A program made the translations under genes and the position numbers. Positions 25,677 through 34,800 of a stretch of 64,000 nt of DNA are shown here, one piece after another (position 1 is the first letter of the stretch; every line of letters starts with the position of its first letter). Below the pieces are notes generated by a model, which worked only from the letters and a program-made list of their open reading frames with translations, was not told the origin of the DNA and did not search any database. Source of the DNA: JAXGPF01 sp964650945 (GTDB lineage Bacteria > Verrucomicrobiota > Kiritimatiellia > JAAZAB01); NCBI GenBank assembly GCA_964650945.1, contig CAZYXU010000005.1, positions 1-64,000 on the forward strand. The letters are read 5' to 3'.

Positions 25677-27137
25677 ATGCCGGAATTGAACAGTCTGACG
25701 GTCGGGCAGGCCGTGGATTTGCTGGAACGCGGCGCCTGCACCTCGGAGGCGCTGGTCGGAAATTTGCTGGACGCCATCCGCGCGCGGGACGGCAAGCTGG
25801 GCGCTTATGTGCACCTGGACGCCGAGGATGCATTGCGCCAGGCGCGCGCGGCGGATGCCCGGCGCCGCGCCGGCCAGACGGCGCCGTTGCTGGGCGTGCC
25901 CATCGCCGTGAAGGATGTGATCAACGTCGCCGGCCAGCCCTGCGGCTGCGCCTCCCGCATCCTGGAAGGATACGTGGCGCCTTACGACGCCACTGCCATC
26001 GCCCGGTTGCGCGCCGCCGGGGCGGTGTTCCTCGGCCGCGCCAACATGGACGAGTTTGCCATGGGCTCGACCACGGAGAATTCGGCGGTCAAAATCACGC
26101 GCAATCCCTGGGATCTGACGCGCGTTCCGGGCGGCTCCAGCGGCGGGTCGGCCGCGATGGTGGCCGCGGATGAGGCCCTGGCCGCGCTCGGGTCGGACAC
26201 TGGCGGTTCGGTCCGCCAGCCGGCGGCGTTTTGCGGCTGCGTCGGCTTGAAGCCCACTTACGGACGCGTTTCGCGCTACGGTCTGACGGCCTTTGCGTCT
26301 TCTCTCGACCAGATCGGGCCGCTGACGAAGACCGTCCGCGACGCCGCGCTGCTGCTGGGCGTGATGGGCGGGCACGATCCGCTTGATTCCACCGCGGCGG
26401 ACGCGCCCCTGCCGGATCTGGCGGCGGCGTTAACGCCGGATTTGCAGGGCTTGCGCCTGGGATTGCCGCGCGAGTATTTCGTCGGCGGCATGGACGCGGA
26501 GGTGGAGCAGGCGGTGCAGGCCGCGATCCGCCAGTGCGAGCAGTTGGGCGCGCGGGTCGTGGAGGTCAACTTGCGCATGACCAGGTATGCCGTGGCCGTT
26601 TATTATATCATCGCCTGCGCGGAGGCTTCCGCGAACCTGGCGCGGTTTGACGGCGTACGCTATGGGCGGCGCGCGGCGGACGCCGCCGATCCCTTTGAGA
26701 TGTATTGCCGCACCCGCGCCGCGGGTTTCGGCCCCGAGGTCAAGCGGCGCATCATCCTGGGCGCCTACGTCTTGAGCAGCGGCTATTATGACGCCTATTA
26801 CGTGCGCGCCCAGAAGGCGCGGGCGCTGATACGCGACGATTTCGCCGCCGCCTTCCAGGCCTGCGACGCCCTGCTGGCCCCGGTGACGCCGACGCCGGCT
26901 TACAAGCTGGGCGAGCTGCTGGACGACCCGCTGCAGATGTACCTGGGCGATATCTTTACCGTGCCGGCCAATCTGGCGGGGAACTGCGCGCTGGCCGTGC
27001 CCTGCGGCTTCACCGCCGCCGGCCTGCCGGTGGGTCTGCAAATCGTCGGCCCGCCGTTTCGCGAAGATGTGATCCTGCGTGTCGGCCATGCCTACGAGCA
27101 GTCCGCCCCCTGGCGCCAGCGCCGGCCGGCGCTGTAA
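25677..27137 (+). CDS. gatA: Asp-tRNA(Asn)/Glu-tRNA(Gln) amidotransferase subunit A
   Basis: Amidase-signature glutaminase of GatCAB that supplies ammonia to GatB. The Ser-cisSer-Lys catalytic set is visible: the lysine in VPIAVKDVINV (about K79), GGSSGGSAAMVAADEALAALGSDTGGS with both serines (about 155-180), and AAFCGCVGLKPTYGRVSRYG after it. The C-terminal region with YLGDIFTVPANLAGNCALAVPCG is typical of GatA. Length 486 residues is normal. The ATG at 25677 has AGGGAT upstream; the frame opens earlier inside gatC. Confidence 0.96.
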   Translation: MPELNSLTVGQAVDLLERGACTSEALVGNLLDAIRARDGKLGAYVHLDAEDALRQARAADARRRAGQTAPLLGVPIAVKDVINVAGQPCGCASRILEGYVAPYDATAIARLRAAGAVFLGRANMDEFAMGSTTENSAVKITRNPWDLTRVPGGSSGGSAAMVAADEALAALGSDTGGSVRQPAAFCGCVGLKPTYGRVSRYGLTAFASSLDQIGPLTKTVRDAALLLGVMGGHDPLDSTAADAPLPDLAAALTPDLQGLRLGLPREYFVGGMDAEVEQAVQAAIRQCEQLGARVVEVNLRMTRYAVAVYYIIACAEASANLARFDGVRYGRRAADAADPFEMYCRTRAAGFGPEVKRRIILGAYVLSSGYYDAYYVRAQKARALIRDDFAAAFQACDALLAPVTPTPAYKLGELLDDPLQMYLGDIFTVPANLAGNCALAVPCGFTAAGLPVGLQIVGPPFREDVILRVGHAYEQSAPWRQRRPAL

Positions 27138-27174
27138 AACCGCGGAATTTTGAGTGCTGGGAATTGAACGCCAA

Positions 27175-28659
27175 ATGAATATGATTGCCGATATCGGATT
27201 GGAAATACACGTGCAACTGGCCACGCGCTCGAAGATGTTCTGCGCCTGCGGCACGGATTTCGGCGCGCCGCCCAACACGCTGGTCTGCCCGGTCTGCCTC
27301 GGCTACCCCGGCGCCCTGCCGGTGATCAACGCCGCGGCGGTGCGCCTGACGGTGCTGACCGGGATGATGCTGGGCTGCCGCATCAATGCCCGCAGCAAGT
27401 TCGACCGCAAGCATTATTTTTATCCGGACATGCCCAAGAATTACCAGATTTCCCAATACGATCAGCCGCTCTGCCTGGGCGGCATGCTGGAATTCGCCCT
27501 GGGCAGGGATTCCGGCGTCACCGCGCCGGGAGGCGCCGCCGCGGGTGAGGCCGCGACCAAGACGGTGCGCCTGACCCGCATCCACCTGGAGGAGGATGTT
27601 GCCAAAAACATGCATTACCAGGAATCCAGCCGGGTGGATTTCAACCGCGCCGGACATCCGCTGATGGAAATTGTCACCGAGCCGGACCTGCATTCGCCGG
27701 AGGAGGCCTTCGCCTTCCTGCTGGCGTTAAAACAAATCCTGGTTTATGGCGGCATCAGCCCCTGCAACCTGGAGGAAGGCAACCTGCGCTGCGACATCAA
27801 TTGCAGCGTGCGGCCGGCCGGCCAGGCGGCCCTGGGGGTCAAGACCGAAATCAAGAACATGAACACTTTCAAGGGCGTTTTCCAGGCGTTGCAATTCGAA
27901 ATCCAGCGCCAGCGGGAAGTCGTGCGGGCCGGCGGCACGGTGCAGCAGGAAACCCGGCGCTGGCTGGTGGAACGGGGACTGACCGAGTCCATGCGCACCA
28001 AGGAAGACGCCCACGATTACCGCTATTTTCCGGACCCGGATTTGCCGCCCGTGGAATTAACCGCGGCGCAGTTGGATGAATGGGCCAAAACCCTGCCCGA
28101 ATTGCCGCGCCAGCGCTGCGAACGCCTGGCGCGCGAATACGGGTTGCCGGCCTATGACGCCCGGGTGCTGGCGGCCGACAAGGCCGTCGCGGATTATTTC
28201 GAGTCCGCCGCCCGCCTCGCCGCGGCCGCCCGCCCGCCGGCTTCCGCCAAGGCCGTCTCCAACTGGATGATGACGGAGATGCTGCGGTACTTGTCGGAAA
28301 ATGACCTGGAGATCGGACGCGCGCCGGTGACCCCGGCGGCCCTGGCGGAGTTGGCCGCCCTGGCGGAAAACCAGACGATCAACATGCCCACCGCCAAGGC
28401 GGTGTTCGGCATGTTGTGCGCCAAAGGCGGCATGCCCGGGCAGATCGTGGCGGAGCAGGGGTTGGCGCAGATCAGCGATGACGGCGCCTTGGCGCCCGTG
28501 GTGGAGCAGGCGCTCTCGGAGCATCCCCAGTCTGCCGCCGATTTCCGGGCCGGTAAGCCCGCGGCGCTGCAATTCCTGATCGGCCAGGTGATGCGGCGCT
28601 GTCAGGGCAAGGCCAATCCCCGCCTGGTGCGCGATTTGTTGGCGAAACGTCTGTCTTAA
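27175..28659 (+). CDS. gatB: Asp-tRNA(Asn)/Glu-tRNA(Gln) amidotransferase subunit B
   Basis: Kinase/tRNA-binding subunit that phosphorylates the misacylated residue and accepts ammonia from GatA. The cradle domain begins IGLEIHVQLATRSKMFCACG; zinc ligands are the CAC and CPVC pairs. The conserved KHYFYPDMPKNYQISQYDQPLC block follows, then HDYRYFPDPDLPP, and a C-terminal YqeY-like tail ends LVRDLLAKRL. About 494 residues from the ATG at 27175; a GTG at 27154 is in frame. Third gene of the gatCAB operon, and the pilus ATPase genes follow 13 bases later. Confidence 0.96.
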   Translation: MNMIADIGLEIHVQLATRSKMFCACGTDFGAPPNTLVCPVCLGYPGALPVINAAAVRLTVLTGMMLGCRINARSKFDRKHYFYPDMPKNYQISQYDQPLCLGGMLEFALGRDSGVTAPGGAAAGEAATKTVRLTRIHLEEDVAKNMHYQESSRVDFNRAGHPLMEIVTEPDLHSPEEAFAFLLALKQILVYGGISPCNLEEGNLRCDINCSVRPAGQAALGVKTEIKNMNTFKGVFQALQFEIQRQREVVRAGGTVQQETRRWLVERGLTESMRTKEDAHDYRYFPDPDLPPVELTAAQLDEWAKTLPELPRQRCERLAREYGLPAYDARVLAADKAVADYFESAARLAAAARPPASAKAVSNWMMTEMLRYLSENDLEIGRAPVTPAALAELAALAENQTINMPTAKAVFGMLCAKGGMPGQIVAEQGLAQISDDGALAPVVEQALSEHPQSAADFRAGKPAALQFLIGQVMRRCQGKANPRLVRDLLAKRLS

Positions 28660-28672
28660 GAAGGATTCCATC

Positions 28673-30379
28673 GTGACTGGCAACGACGATTATATCATTG
28701 AAATCTTGCGGGATGTCGGCCTGGTCAAGCCGGACCAGATCGAAAGCGCCCGCCGGCAGGCGGAGAAAGTCCATAAAAGCCCGGTGGATGTGCTGGTGGA
28801 GGAGGGCGTACTCTCCAAGTTGGAGGTGCTGAAAACCGTCGCCATGCAACTGGGCATGGATGTGATTGTGCTGGCGGACCACGATATCCCCAACGAGGTG
28901 ATCCAGCAGATGCCCGCGGAGATCGCCCGGCGGTACAAGGTTGTGCCGGTGCATAGCAGCGACAGCACCCTGACCGTCGCCTTGAGCGACCCGCTCAACA
29001 TCGAAACCCTCGACAGCCTGCGTTATATTTTAAAGCGCAACGTCGAGGGCATGGTGGCCTCCGACGAGGAAATTGAAGTGGCCCTGGATCATTACTACGG
29101 CCGCGAGGAAAAGTCCATCGAGGAACTGCTGGAGCAGGGCGCGGACGGCGACGCCAACGTGGCGGTCAACATGAGCGCGACGGCGGATGATACCTCCACC
29201 ACCGACACCGACGCCCCCATCATCAAACTGGTCAGTTTGATCATCCTTGAAGCCCAGCGCAACCGCGCTTCGGATATCCACCTCGAGCCGCTGGAAAAGC
29301 GCTTCCGCGTGCGCTACCGCATTGACGGCGTGCTGCACGAGGTGGAAAGCCCGCCCAAGCGCCTGCAGCCGGTGATCCTCAGCCGGCTGAAACTGATGGC
29401 CGGCATGAAGATCGCCGAGAAGCGCGTGCCGCAGGACGGCCGCATCCAGATCAGCGTGGCGGGGACGGACCTCGATTTGCGCGTATCCACCGTGCCGGCT
29501 TCGCACGGCGAAAGCATCGTCATGCGTATTCTCAACAAGCAGAACCTGGCGCTGGGTCTGCCCAAACTGGGATTCTTCGCCGACGATCAGCAGACTTTCG
29601 AGCGTTTGATCAGCCTGCCGGACGGGATCCTCCTGATCACCGGCCCCACCGGCTCGGGCAAGACCACGACACTCTATGCCTGCCTGAATCACCTGAACCG
29701 GCCGGACCGCAAAATCATCACGGCCGAGGACCCGGTGGAATATCAGATTGCCGGCATCAACCAGGTGCAGATCCGCGAGGATATCGGCCTGGATTTCCCG
29801 GCGGTCCTGCGTTCGATGCTGCGCCAGGCGCCGAATATCATCATGGTCGGTGAAATCCGCGACTTCGATACGGCCGAAATCGCCATCAACGCCTCGCTGA
29901 CCGGCCACCTGGTATTCAGCACCCTGCACACCAACGACGCGCCCAGCGCCATCACCCGGCTGCAGGATATCGGCGTCAAGCCGTTTTTACTGGCGACTTC
30001 CATTCGCGCCACCATGGCGCAGCGGCTGGTGCGGGTGATTTGCGAGAAATGCAAGGAGCCCTATACCCCTTCCGACCAGGAATTCCGGCTGCTCGGCAAA
30101 GCGGCGGAACAGATGCGGCAGGTGCAGTTGTTCAAAGGCAAGGGCTGCGCCGTCTGCTCCAATACGGGGTACCGCGGCCGCAAGGGCTTGTATGAGATTT
30201 TCGTCATGAATGACGATGTGCGCGCGATGATTTACAACAAGGTTTCCGCCGACGATTTACGCCGCCGCGCCCGCGAATTGGGGATGCGTTCCCTGCGCGA
30301 GGACGGCTTGCGCAAGGTGATCGCCGGCATCACCACGCTGGAAGAGGTGCTGGGCATTACCATGGAGGATGAAGCATGA
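28673..30379 (+). CDS. pilB: Type IV pilus/type II secretion assembly ATPase (PilB/GspE), first copy
   Basis: 568-residue hexameric assembly ATPase. The N-terminal MshEN-like domain (about 1-150) starts EILRDVGLVKPDQIESARRQ. The catalytic part has Walker A GPTGSGKTTT (about 323), the Asp box with ITAEDPVEYQ, the Walker B region IIMVGEIRD and the His box TGHLVFSTLHTNDAPSAI. The zinc-binding CEKC and CAVC pairs near 458-505 are typical of PilB/GspE. The start is GTG at 28673, with AAGGA upstream. It overlaps pilT by four bases. Whether this or the third gene drives pili and the other secretion is not decidable here. Confidence 0.92.
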   Translation: MTGNDDYIIEILRDVGLVKPDQIESARRQAEKVHKSPVDVLVEEGVLSKLEVLKTVAMQLGMDVIVLADHDIPNEVIQQMPAEIARRYKVVPVHSSDSTLTVALSDPLNIETLDSLRYILKRNVEGMVASDEEIEVALDHYYGREEKSIEELLEQGADGDANVAVNMSATADDTSTTDTDAPIIKLVSLIILEAQRNRASDIHLEPLEKRFRVRYRIDGVLHEVESPPKRLQPVILSRLKLMAGMKIAEKRVPQDGRIQISVAGTDLDLRVSTVPASHGESIVMRILNKQNLALGLPKLGFFADDQQTFERLISLPDGILLITGPTGSGKTTTLYACLNHLNRPDRKIITAEDPVEYQIAGINQVQIREDIGLDFPAVLRSMLRQAPNIIMVGEIRDFDTAEIAINASLTGHLVFSTLHTNDAPSAITRLQDIGVKPFLLATSIRATMAQRLVRVICEKCKEPYTPSDQEFRLLGKAAEQMRQVQLFKGKGCAVCSNTGYRGRKGLYEIFVMNDDVRAMIYNKVSADDLRRRARELGMRSLREDGLRKVIAGITTLEEVLGITMEDEA

Positions 30380-31470
30380 GCGGACAAGCCGCGGTGACCA
30401 TGACCGATTTGCTGCAATTGGTGGTGGATGAAGGCGCTTCGGATCTGCACATCACCGTCGGCCTCCCGCCGATGCTGCGCGTGCACGGCGGCCTGCGTCC
30501 GCTGGATAGCCCGCCGCTGACGCCCGAGGATACGGAACGGTTGATGAAGAGCATGACGTCCGATAATTACCAGCAGAAAGTCCGGGAAATCGGCGGCGTG
30601 GATTTCGGGTTCAGTTATGGCGCGGCGGCGCGTTTCCGCGTGAGCGTGCTGAAGGCCAAGGGGAATGTCGGCATGGTGCTGCGCCAGATTCCCTCCAAGC
30701 TGATGACGCTGGATGATATCGGGTTGCCGCCGCAAATCAAGGATTTGCTTTTCCGTCCGCGCGGCTTGATCCTGGTCACCGGTCCGACCGGATCCGGCAA
30801 GACCTCCACCCTGGCCAGCATGATCAACGTGATCAATACCGAGCGGGACTGCCACATCATCACCATCGAAGACCCGATCGAATATTACCATGAGCACAAA
30901 AAATCGGTGATCACCCAGCGGGAAATCGGGGTGGACGTACCGAATTTCAAGGAGGCCCTGCGGCGCGCCCTGCGCCAGGACCCGGACGTGATCCTGGTGG
31001 GGGAAATGCGCGACCTGGAGACCATGGAGGCCGCGATCTCGGCCGCGGAAACCGGCCACCTGGTCATGGCCACCCTGCACACCACCGGCGCCGCCCGCAC
31101 GGTGGACCGCATCGTGGACGCTTTCCCGACCGACCAGCAGGAACAAATCCGCACGCAGTTGGCTTCCACCATCATCGCCGTGATCTCCCAGGTGCTGCTG
31201 GTGCGCAAGGACCGCGCCGGCCGGGTCGCGGCTTTCGAAATCATGATCACGACTCCGTCCATCCAGCAGTTGATCCGGGACAACAAGACTTTTCGCATTC
31301 CGTCGGACATTCAAACCGGCGCCAAGTGGGGCATGGTTTCGCTGGACGCGCACCTGCTGGTTTTGTACGAGGCCGGCCTGATCGGCTACGACGAACTGAT
31401 CACCAAGGCGCAGGATCCGGATGCCATCGCCAATAAATTACAGGGCGCCAATACCGCCCGCAAGCGTTGA
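30376..31470 (+). CDS. pilT: Type IV pilus retraction ATPase PilT
   Basis: 364-residue retraction motor for twitching motility and DNA uptake. The PAS-like N-domain opens LLQLVVDEGASDLHITVGLPPMLRVHG. The motor has Walker A GPTGSGKTST (about 136), ITIEDPIEYYH (Asp box), VILVGEMRD and the His box TGHLVMATLHTTGAARTVDRIVD. It lacks the N-terminal MshEN domain and zinc pairs of its neighbours, which identifies PilT. The ATG sits in the stop region of the first PilB-like gene (ATGA at 30376). A third, PilB-like ATPase gene follows 12 bases later. Confidence 0.93.
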   Translation: MSGQAAVTMTDLLQLVVDEGASDLHITVGLPPMLRVHGGLRPLDSPPLTPEDTERLMKSMTSDNYQQKVREIGGVDFGFSYGAAARFRVSVLKAKGNVGMVLRQIPSKLMTLDDIGLPPQIKDLLFRPRGLILVTGPTGSGKTSTLASMINVINTERDCHIITIEDPIEYYHEHKKSVITQREIGVDVPNFKEALRRALRQDPDVILVGEMRDLETMEAAISAAETGHLVMATLHTTGAARTVDRIVDAFPTDQQEQIRTQLASTIIAVISQVLLVRKDRAGRVAAFEIMITTPSIQQLIRDNKTFRIPSDIQTGAKWGMVSLDAHLLVLYEAGLIGYDELITKAQDPDAIANKLQGANTARKR

Positions 31471-31482
31471 GAGCGAGGAAAA

Positions 31483-33192
31483 ATGGCCGAGAGTACCCAT
31501 AACGATCCGTTGCTGGAATTGCTGGTGGAATCCGGCGCGCTGACCGACGCCCAGGTGGAGGAAGTGCTGGAGGAGCAGCGCCGCACCGGCACGCCTACCC
31601 GCAAAATCGTCCTGGACATGGGCGCATTGACCGAGGACGACCTGCTGGTGCTGGTCGCCAACCATATGGGCGCCACCATGGCCAACCTGGCGGAAGTCGA
31701 AATTTCCCCGGAAACCGCCAAGGCCATCCCCGCCAGCGTCGCGCGCATGTATACCATGGCGCCGGTCGGCGCCGATCAGCAGTCCGTCACGCTGGCCACC
31801 TCCGAATTGGTGCCGCCGGAGACCATGGATGAAATCCGCTTTGTCCTGACTCGCGACATCACCTTCGTGCTGGCCCGCGAAGCGGATGTGCGCAACCTCA
31901 TCGCCCGCTTCTATGGCGAGGATAACGCCTCCGTCAATGACTTGCTGTCCGCGCTGGAATCGGACCTGGCGTCCGACGGGCTCCTGCAACTGACCGAGGG
32001 CAAGGATGATTTGCAGGGATTGGAACAGGCGGCCAACGCCGCGCCGGTCGTGCGGTTTGTCAACCTGGTGTTATACGAGGCCGTGCAGTCCAAGGCGTCG
32101 GATATCCATTTCGAGCCGTTTGAAAAGGAATTTAAAATCCGCTACCGCGTGGATGGCGCGCTCTATGAAATGTCGCCGCCGCCCAAGCGTCTGGCCCTGC
32201 CCGTGGTTTCACGCATCAAGGTCATGTCCAATCTGAATATCGCCGAACGGCGCCTGCCGCAGGACGGCCGCCTGCAGTTGCCGATGCTGGGGCGGCAGAT
32301 TGATTTCCGCGTCTCCACCCTGCCCACGCAGTTCGGCGAAAGCGTGGTGTTGCGTATCCTGGACCGCTCCACCGTTTCGCTGGAGCTGGAAAATTTGGGC
32401 ATGCCGCCGGACGTTTTCGACGCCTTCAACCTCGACCTCACCAAACCCAACGGCATTGTCATCGTCACCGGCCCGACCGGCTCCGGCAAGACCACGACCC
32501 TGTATTCCGGCTTGCGCAAGATCAATGTCATTGAATCCAAGCTGCTGACGGTGGAGGATCCCGTGGAATACGACATCGAGGGCATCATTCAGGTGCAAGC
32601 CAACGAGGCCATCGGCGTGAATTTCCAGCGGGTGTTGCGCGCCTTCCTGCGCCAGGACCCCGACATCATCATGATCGGTGAAATCCGTGACTTGGAAACC
32701 GCCCAGATCGCCATCCAGGCCTCCCTGACCGGCCACCTGGTGCTGACCACCCTGCATACCAACGACGCCCCCGGCGCCATCACCCGCATGATTGACATGA
32801 ATGTCGAGCCTTTTTTGATTTCCTCCACGCTGGAATCAGTGCTGGCCCAGCGCTTGGTGCGCACCATTTGCCAGAAATGCAAGACGGCTTTCAAGCCCGA
32901 CCAGGCGGTCATGGACCAGTTGGGCCTGAAACCGGCAGAAGTCGGCGATAAGCCGTTTTATTACGGCAAGGGCTGTGAGGAGTGCCACCAGACCGGCTAC
33001 CGCGGCCGCAAGGGATTGTACGAATACATGGCGGTCACTGACGCCATCCGCACGCTGATCAACGACCGCAAACCGACCATGGTCTTGCGCAACAAGGCAA
33101 TTGAACAGGGCATGCGGCTGCTGCGCGATGACGGCGTCCGCAATGTTTTGGACGGTTTCACCACCGTGGAAGAAATTCTCAAATACACCTGA
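31483..33192 (+). CDS. Type IV pilus/type II secretion assembly ATPase (PilB/GspE), second copy
   Basis: 569-residue assembly ATPase with the same layout as the gene at 28673: MshEN-like N-domain (LLVESGALTDAQVEEVLEEQ), Walker A GPTGSGKTTT, VEDPVEYDIEG, IIMIGEIRDLETAQIAIQASLTGHL and the zinc pairs CQKC and CEEC. It reads as a diverged paralogue of that gene, not a recent duplicate, because the two differ throughout the N-domain. A PilB-PilT-PilB trio without pilC, pilA or pilM-Q in the same operon is unusual; those parts must lie elsewhere. Confidence 0.9.
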   Translation: MAESTHNDPLLELLVESGALTDAQVEEVLEEQRRTGTPTRKIVLDMGALTEDDLLVLVANHMGATMANLAEVEISPETAKAIPASVARMYTMAPVGADQQSVTLATSELVPPETMDEIRFVLTRDITFVLAREADVRNLIARFYGEDNASVNDLLSALESDLASDGLLQLTEGKDDLQGLEQAANAAPVVRFVNLVLYEAVQSKASDIHFEPFEKEFKIRYRVDGALYEMSPPPKRLALPVVSRIKVMSNLNIAERRLPQDGRLQLPMLGRQIDFRVSTLPTQFGESVVLRILDRSTVSLELENLGMPPDVFDAFNLDLTKPNGIVIVTGPTGSGKTTTLYSGLRKINVIESKLLTVEDPVEYDIEGIIQVQANEAIGVNFQRVLRAFLRQDPDIIMIGEIRDLETAQIAIQASLTGHLVLTTLHTNDAPGAITRMIDMNVEPFLISSTLESVLAQRLVRTICQKCKTAFKPDQAVMDQLGLKPAEVGDKPFYYGKGCEECHQTGYRGRKGLYEYMAVTDAIRTLINDRKPTMVLRNKAIEQGMRLLRDDGVRNVLDGFTTVEEILKYT

Positions 33193-33211
33193 TGCCCGGC
33201 CGCGCCCTGGG

Positions 33212-33234
33212 GGCGCAGGCGTTCAGTCTGCGCC
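33212..33234. terminator. Hairpin between convergent genes
   Basis: GGCGCAG/CTGCGCC (33212-33218 with 33228-33234) forms a perfect 7-bp stem with a 9-base loop in the spacer between the PilB-like gene and the opposing dUTPase gene. There is no T-run, so termination is only suggested by position. Confidence 0.35.
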
Positions 33235-33277
33235 GGCCGCCGCCGCTCCGGCCTGACGGCTTGCGGGACGCCTAGCC

Positions 33278-33658
33278 TTAAGTCCCGATATGCCGGCTGT
33301 CGTCCTCGTTCTTGGTGGCATAGCCGTCCAGCTGGCGTTGCACGTTGACCTGGTGCTTTTGCCGGTAGGCGTTAAAAATATCTTCAGCCGACATGCCCAG
33401 CACCTGCGCCAGCGACACCAGAAAATGGAACATGTCCGCCACCTCCACCCGGGCGTTTTGCTTGTCGAATTTCTGGTACTTGGCCCACCATTTCCAGGGG
33501 ACGCTGTCGGTCAATTCGGCGATTTCCTGGGAAAGCGCCCGGCAATAATTCAAAATCCATTCCGGCTGTTGCGCCTCCGGCATTTGGAGCGTGTTGACGC
33601 CGATGCGCTGGTTTAATTCGGCCTGCAAACGAAAGATTTCATCGAGCATGTCCGCCAT
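33278..33658 (-). CDS. Dimeric (all-alpha) dUTPase family protein
   Basis: 126-residue all-alpha nucleotide pyrophosphatase. The dUTPase_2 family hallmarks are visible: QAELNQRIG near the start, the metal-binding EIAELTDSVPWKWW (about 44-57) and the second acidic block VEVADMFHFLVSLAQVLGM (about 70-88, with EVAD). Such enzymes hydrolyse dUTP (and sometimes dUDP) to keep uracil out of DNA. The GGGGGG tract just upstream can serve as ribosome site. It converges on the pilus ATPase operon and is divergent from trxB. The smaller MazG family is a weaker alternative. Confidence 0.85.
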   Translation of the reverse strand: MADMLDEIFRLQAELNQRIGVNTLQMPEAQQPEWILNYCRALSQEIAELTDSVPWKWWAKYQKFDKQNARVEVADMFHFLVSLAQVLGMSAEDIFNAYRQKHQVNVQRQLDGYATKNEDDSRHIGT

Positions 33659-33708
33659 AATGTTTCCCCCCTGGTTTGCCGCCGGCCGGGCGCCGGCGGT
33701 AAATCAGG

Positions 33709-33737
33709 ACACTAAAAACATTTGCGCCGGATGTCAA
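33709..33737 (-). promoter_or_regulatory. Candidate promoter for the dUTPase gene
   Basis: On the minus strand a perfect TTGACA (33737-33732) and TAGTGT (33714-33709) are 17 bases apart, about 50 bases before the start codon. Confidence 0.4.
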
Positions 33738-33750
33738 TATGTAATGGAAA

Positions 33751-33776
33751 ATAATCCTGCGATGGTGTAGGATTAT
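33751..33776. promoter_or_regulatory. Interrupted palindrome upstream of trxB
   Basis: ATAATCCT (33751-33758) and AGGATTAT (33769-33776) are perfect 8-base inverted arms around a 10-base spacer, 46 bases before the trxB start. The arms sit in an AT-rich patch. The arrangement fits a repressor/activator dyad or a leader hairpin; I do not recognise the binder. Confidence 0.5.
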
Positions 33777-33822
33777 GCCTCAATGAATTTTTGATGGGGC
33801 TGCGGACGCCAGGAGGGAAGGC

Positions 33823-34746
33823 ATGGAAAAAACGGAAAATGTCATCATCGTCGGCGCCGGGCCGGCCGGGTGGACGGCGGCAATCTACACGGCGCGCGCC
33901 AATCTGAACCCGGTGCTGATCGAAGGCCGGCAGCCCGGGGGGCAGTTAACTACCACCACGGAAGTGGAGAATTACCCCGGTTTCCCGGAAGGGATTGACG
34001 GCACGCAGTTGATGCAAAACATGCGGCAGCAGGCCGAACGTTTCGGCGTGCGCGTGCTGGGCGGCGAGGCGGCGGGTTGCGATTTCAAGCGGACGCCGCT
34101 GCGCGTGCGCCTGGATGCGGGTACGGAACTGGCCGGCCGCGCCGTGATCATCGCCACGGGCGCTTCGGCCATCTACCTCGGCCTGGAATCGGAAACCAAA
34201 TTGATCGGCCGGGGCGTCTCCGGTTGCGCCACCTGCGACGGGGCGCTTTACCGCAACGTGCCGGTGGCCGTGGTGGGCGGGGGCGATACGGCTATGGAAG
34301 ACGCGCTGTTTCTGACACGTTTCGCCGCGCGCGTGACGGTGATCCACCGGCGCGACCAGTTCCGCGCCTCGAAAATCATGGCCGATCGCGTCCGGCAACA
34401 CCCCAAGATCGACATCCGCTGGGACAGCGTGGTGACGGAGGTGCTGGATGTCGCGCGCAACGAAGTCACCGGGCTGCGCCTGAAAAACGTCAAGACTGGC
34501 GCCATCTCCGAACTGCCGGTCGCCGGCCTGTTTGTCGCCATCGGCCATCGGCCCAATACCGCGCCCTTCGCCGGCCAGGTGGACATGGACGGGAAAGGCT
34601 ACATCCGAGCCGACCAGACCCGCACCAGCGCGCGGGGCGTTTTCGCCGCCGGCGATGTGGCGGATCCCCGTTACCGCCAGGCGGTGACCGCCGCCGGCTC
34701 CGGTTGCATGGCAGCCCTGGAGGTGGAACGGTTCCTGGCCGAGTGA
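33823..34746 (+). CDS. trxB: Thioredoxin-disulfide reductase
   Basis: 307-residue FAD/NADPH enzyme that reduces thioredoxin. The FAD dinucleotide fold is IIVGAGPAGWTAAIYTARA (about 8-26), the redox pair is CATC (C135, C138), the NADPH site is VAVVGGGDTAMEDALFLTRFA, and the C-terminal GVFAAGDVADPRYRQAVTAAGSGCMAALE is the standard FAD-contact motif. The ATG at 33823 follows GGAGGGAAGGC. It is 33 bases before the msbA frame. The thioredoxin itself is not in the window. Confidence 0.95.
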   Translation: MEKTENVIIVGAGPAGWTAAIYTARANLNPVLIEGRQPGGQLTTTTEVENYPGFPEGIDGTQLMQNMRQQAERFGVRVLGGEAAGCDFKRTPLRVRLDAGTELAGRAVIIATGASAIYLGLESETKLIGRGVSGCATCDGALYRNVPVAVVGGGDTAMEDALFLTRFAARVTVIHRRDQFRASKIMADRVRQHPKIDIRWDSVVTEVLDVARNEVTGLRLKNVKTGAISELPVAGLFVAIGHRPNTAPFAGQVDMDGKGYIRADQTRTSARGVFAAGDVADPRYRQAVTAAGSGCMAALEVERFLAE

Positions 34747-34800
34747 GTTGAGCTAGAGGCGCCGGCGCGCCGCCGCGCGATGCCCGGCCGTAACATAACC

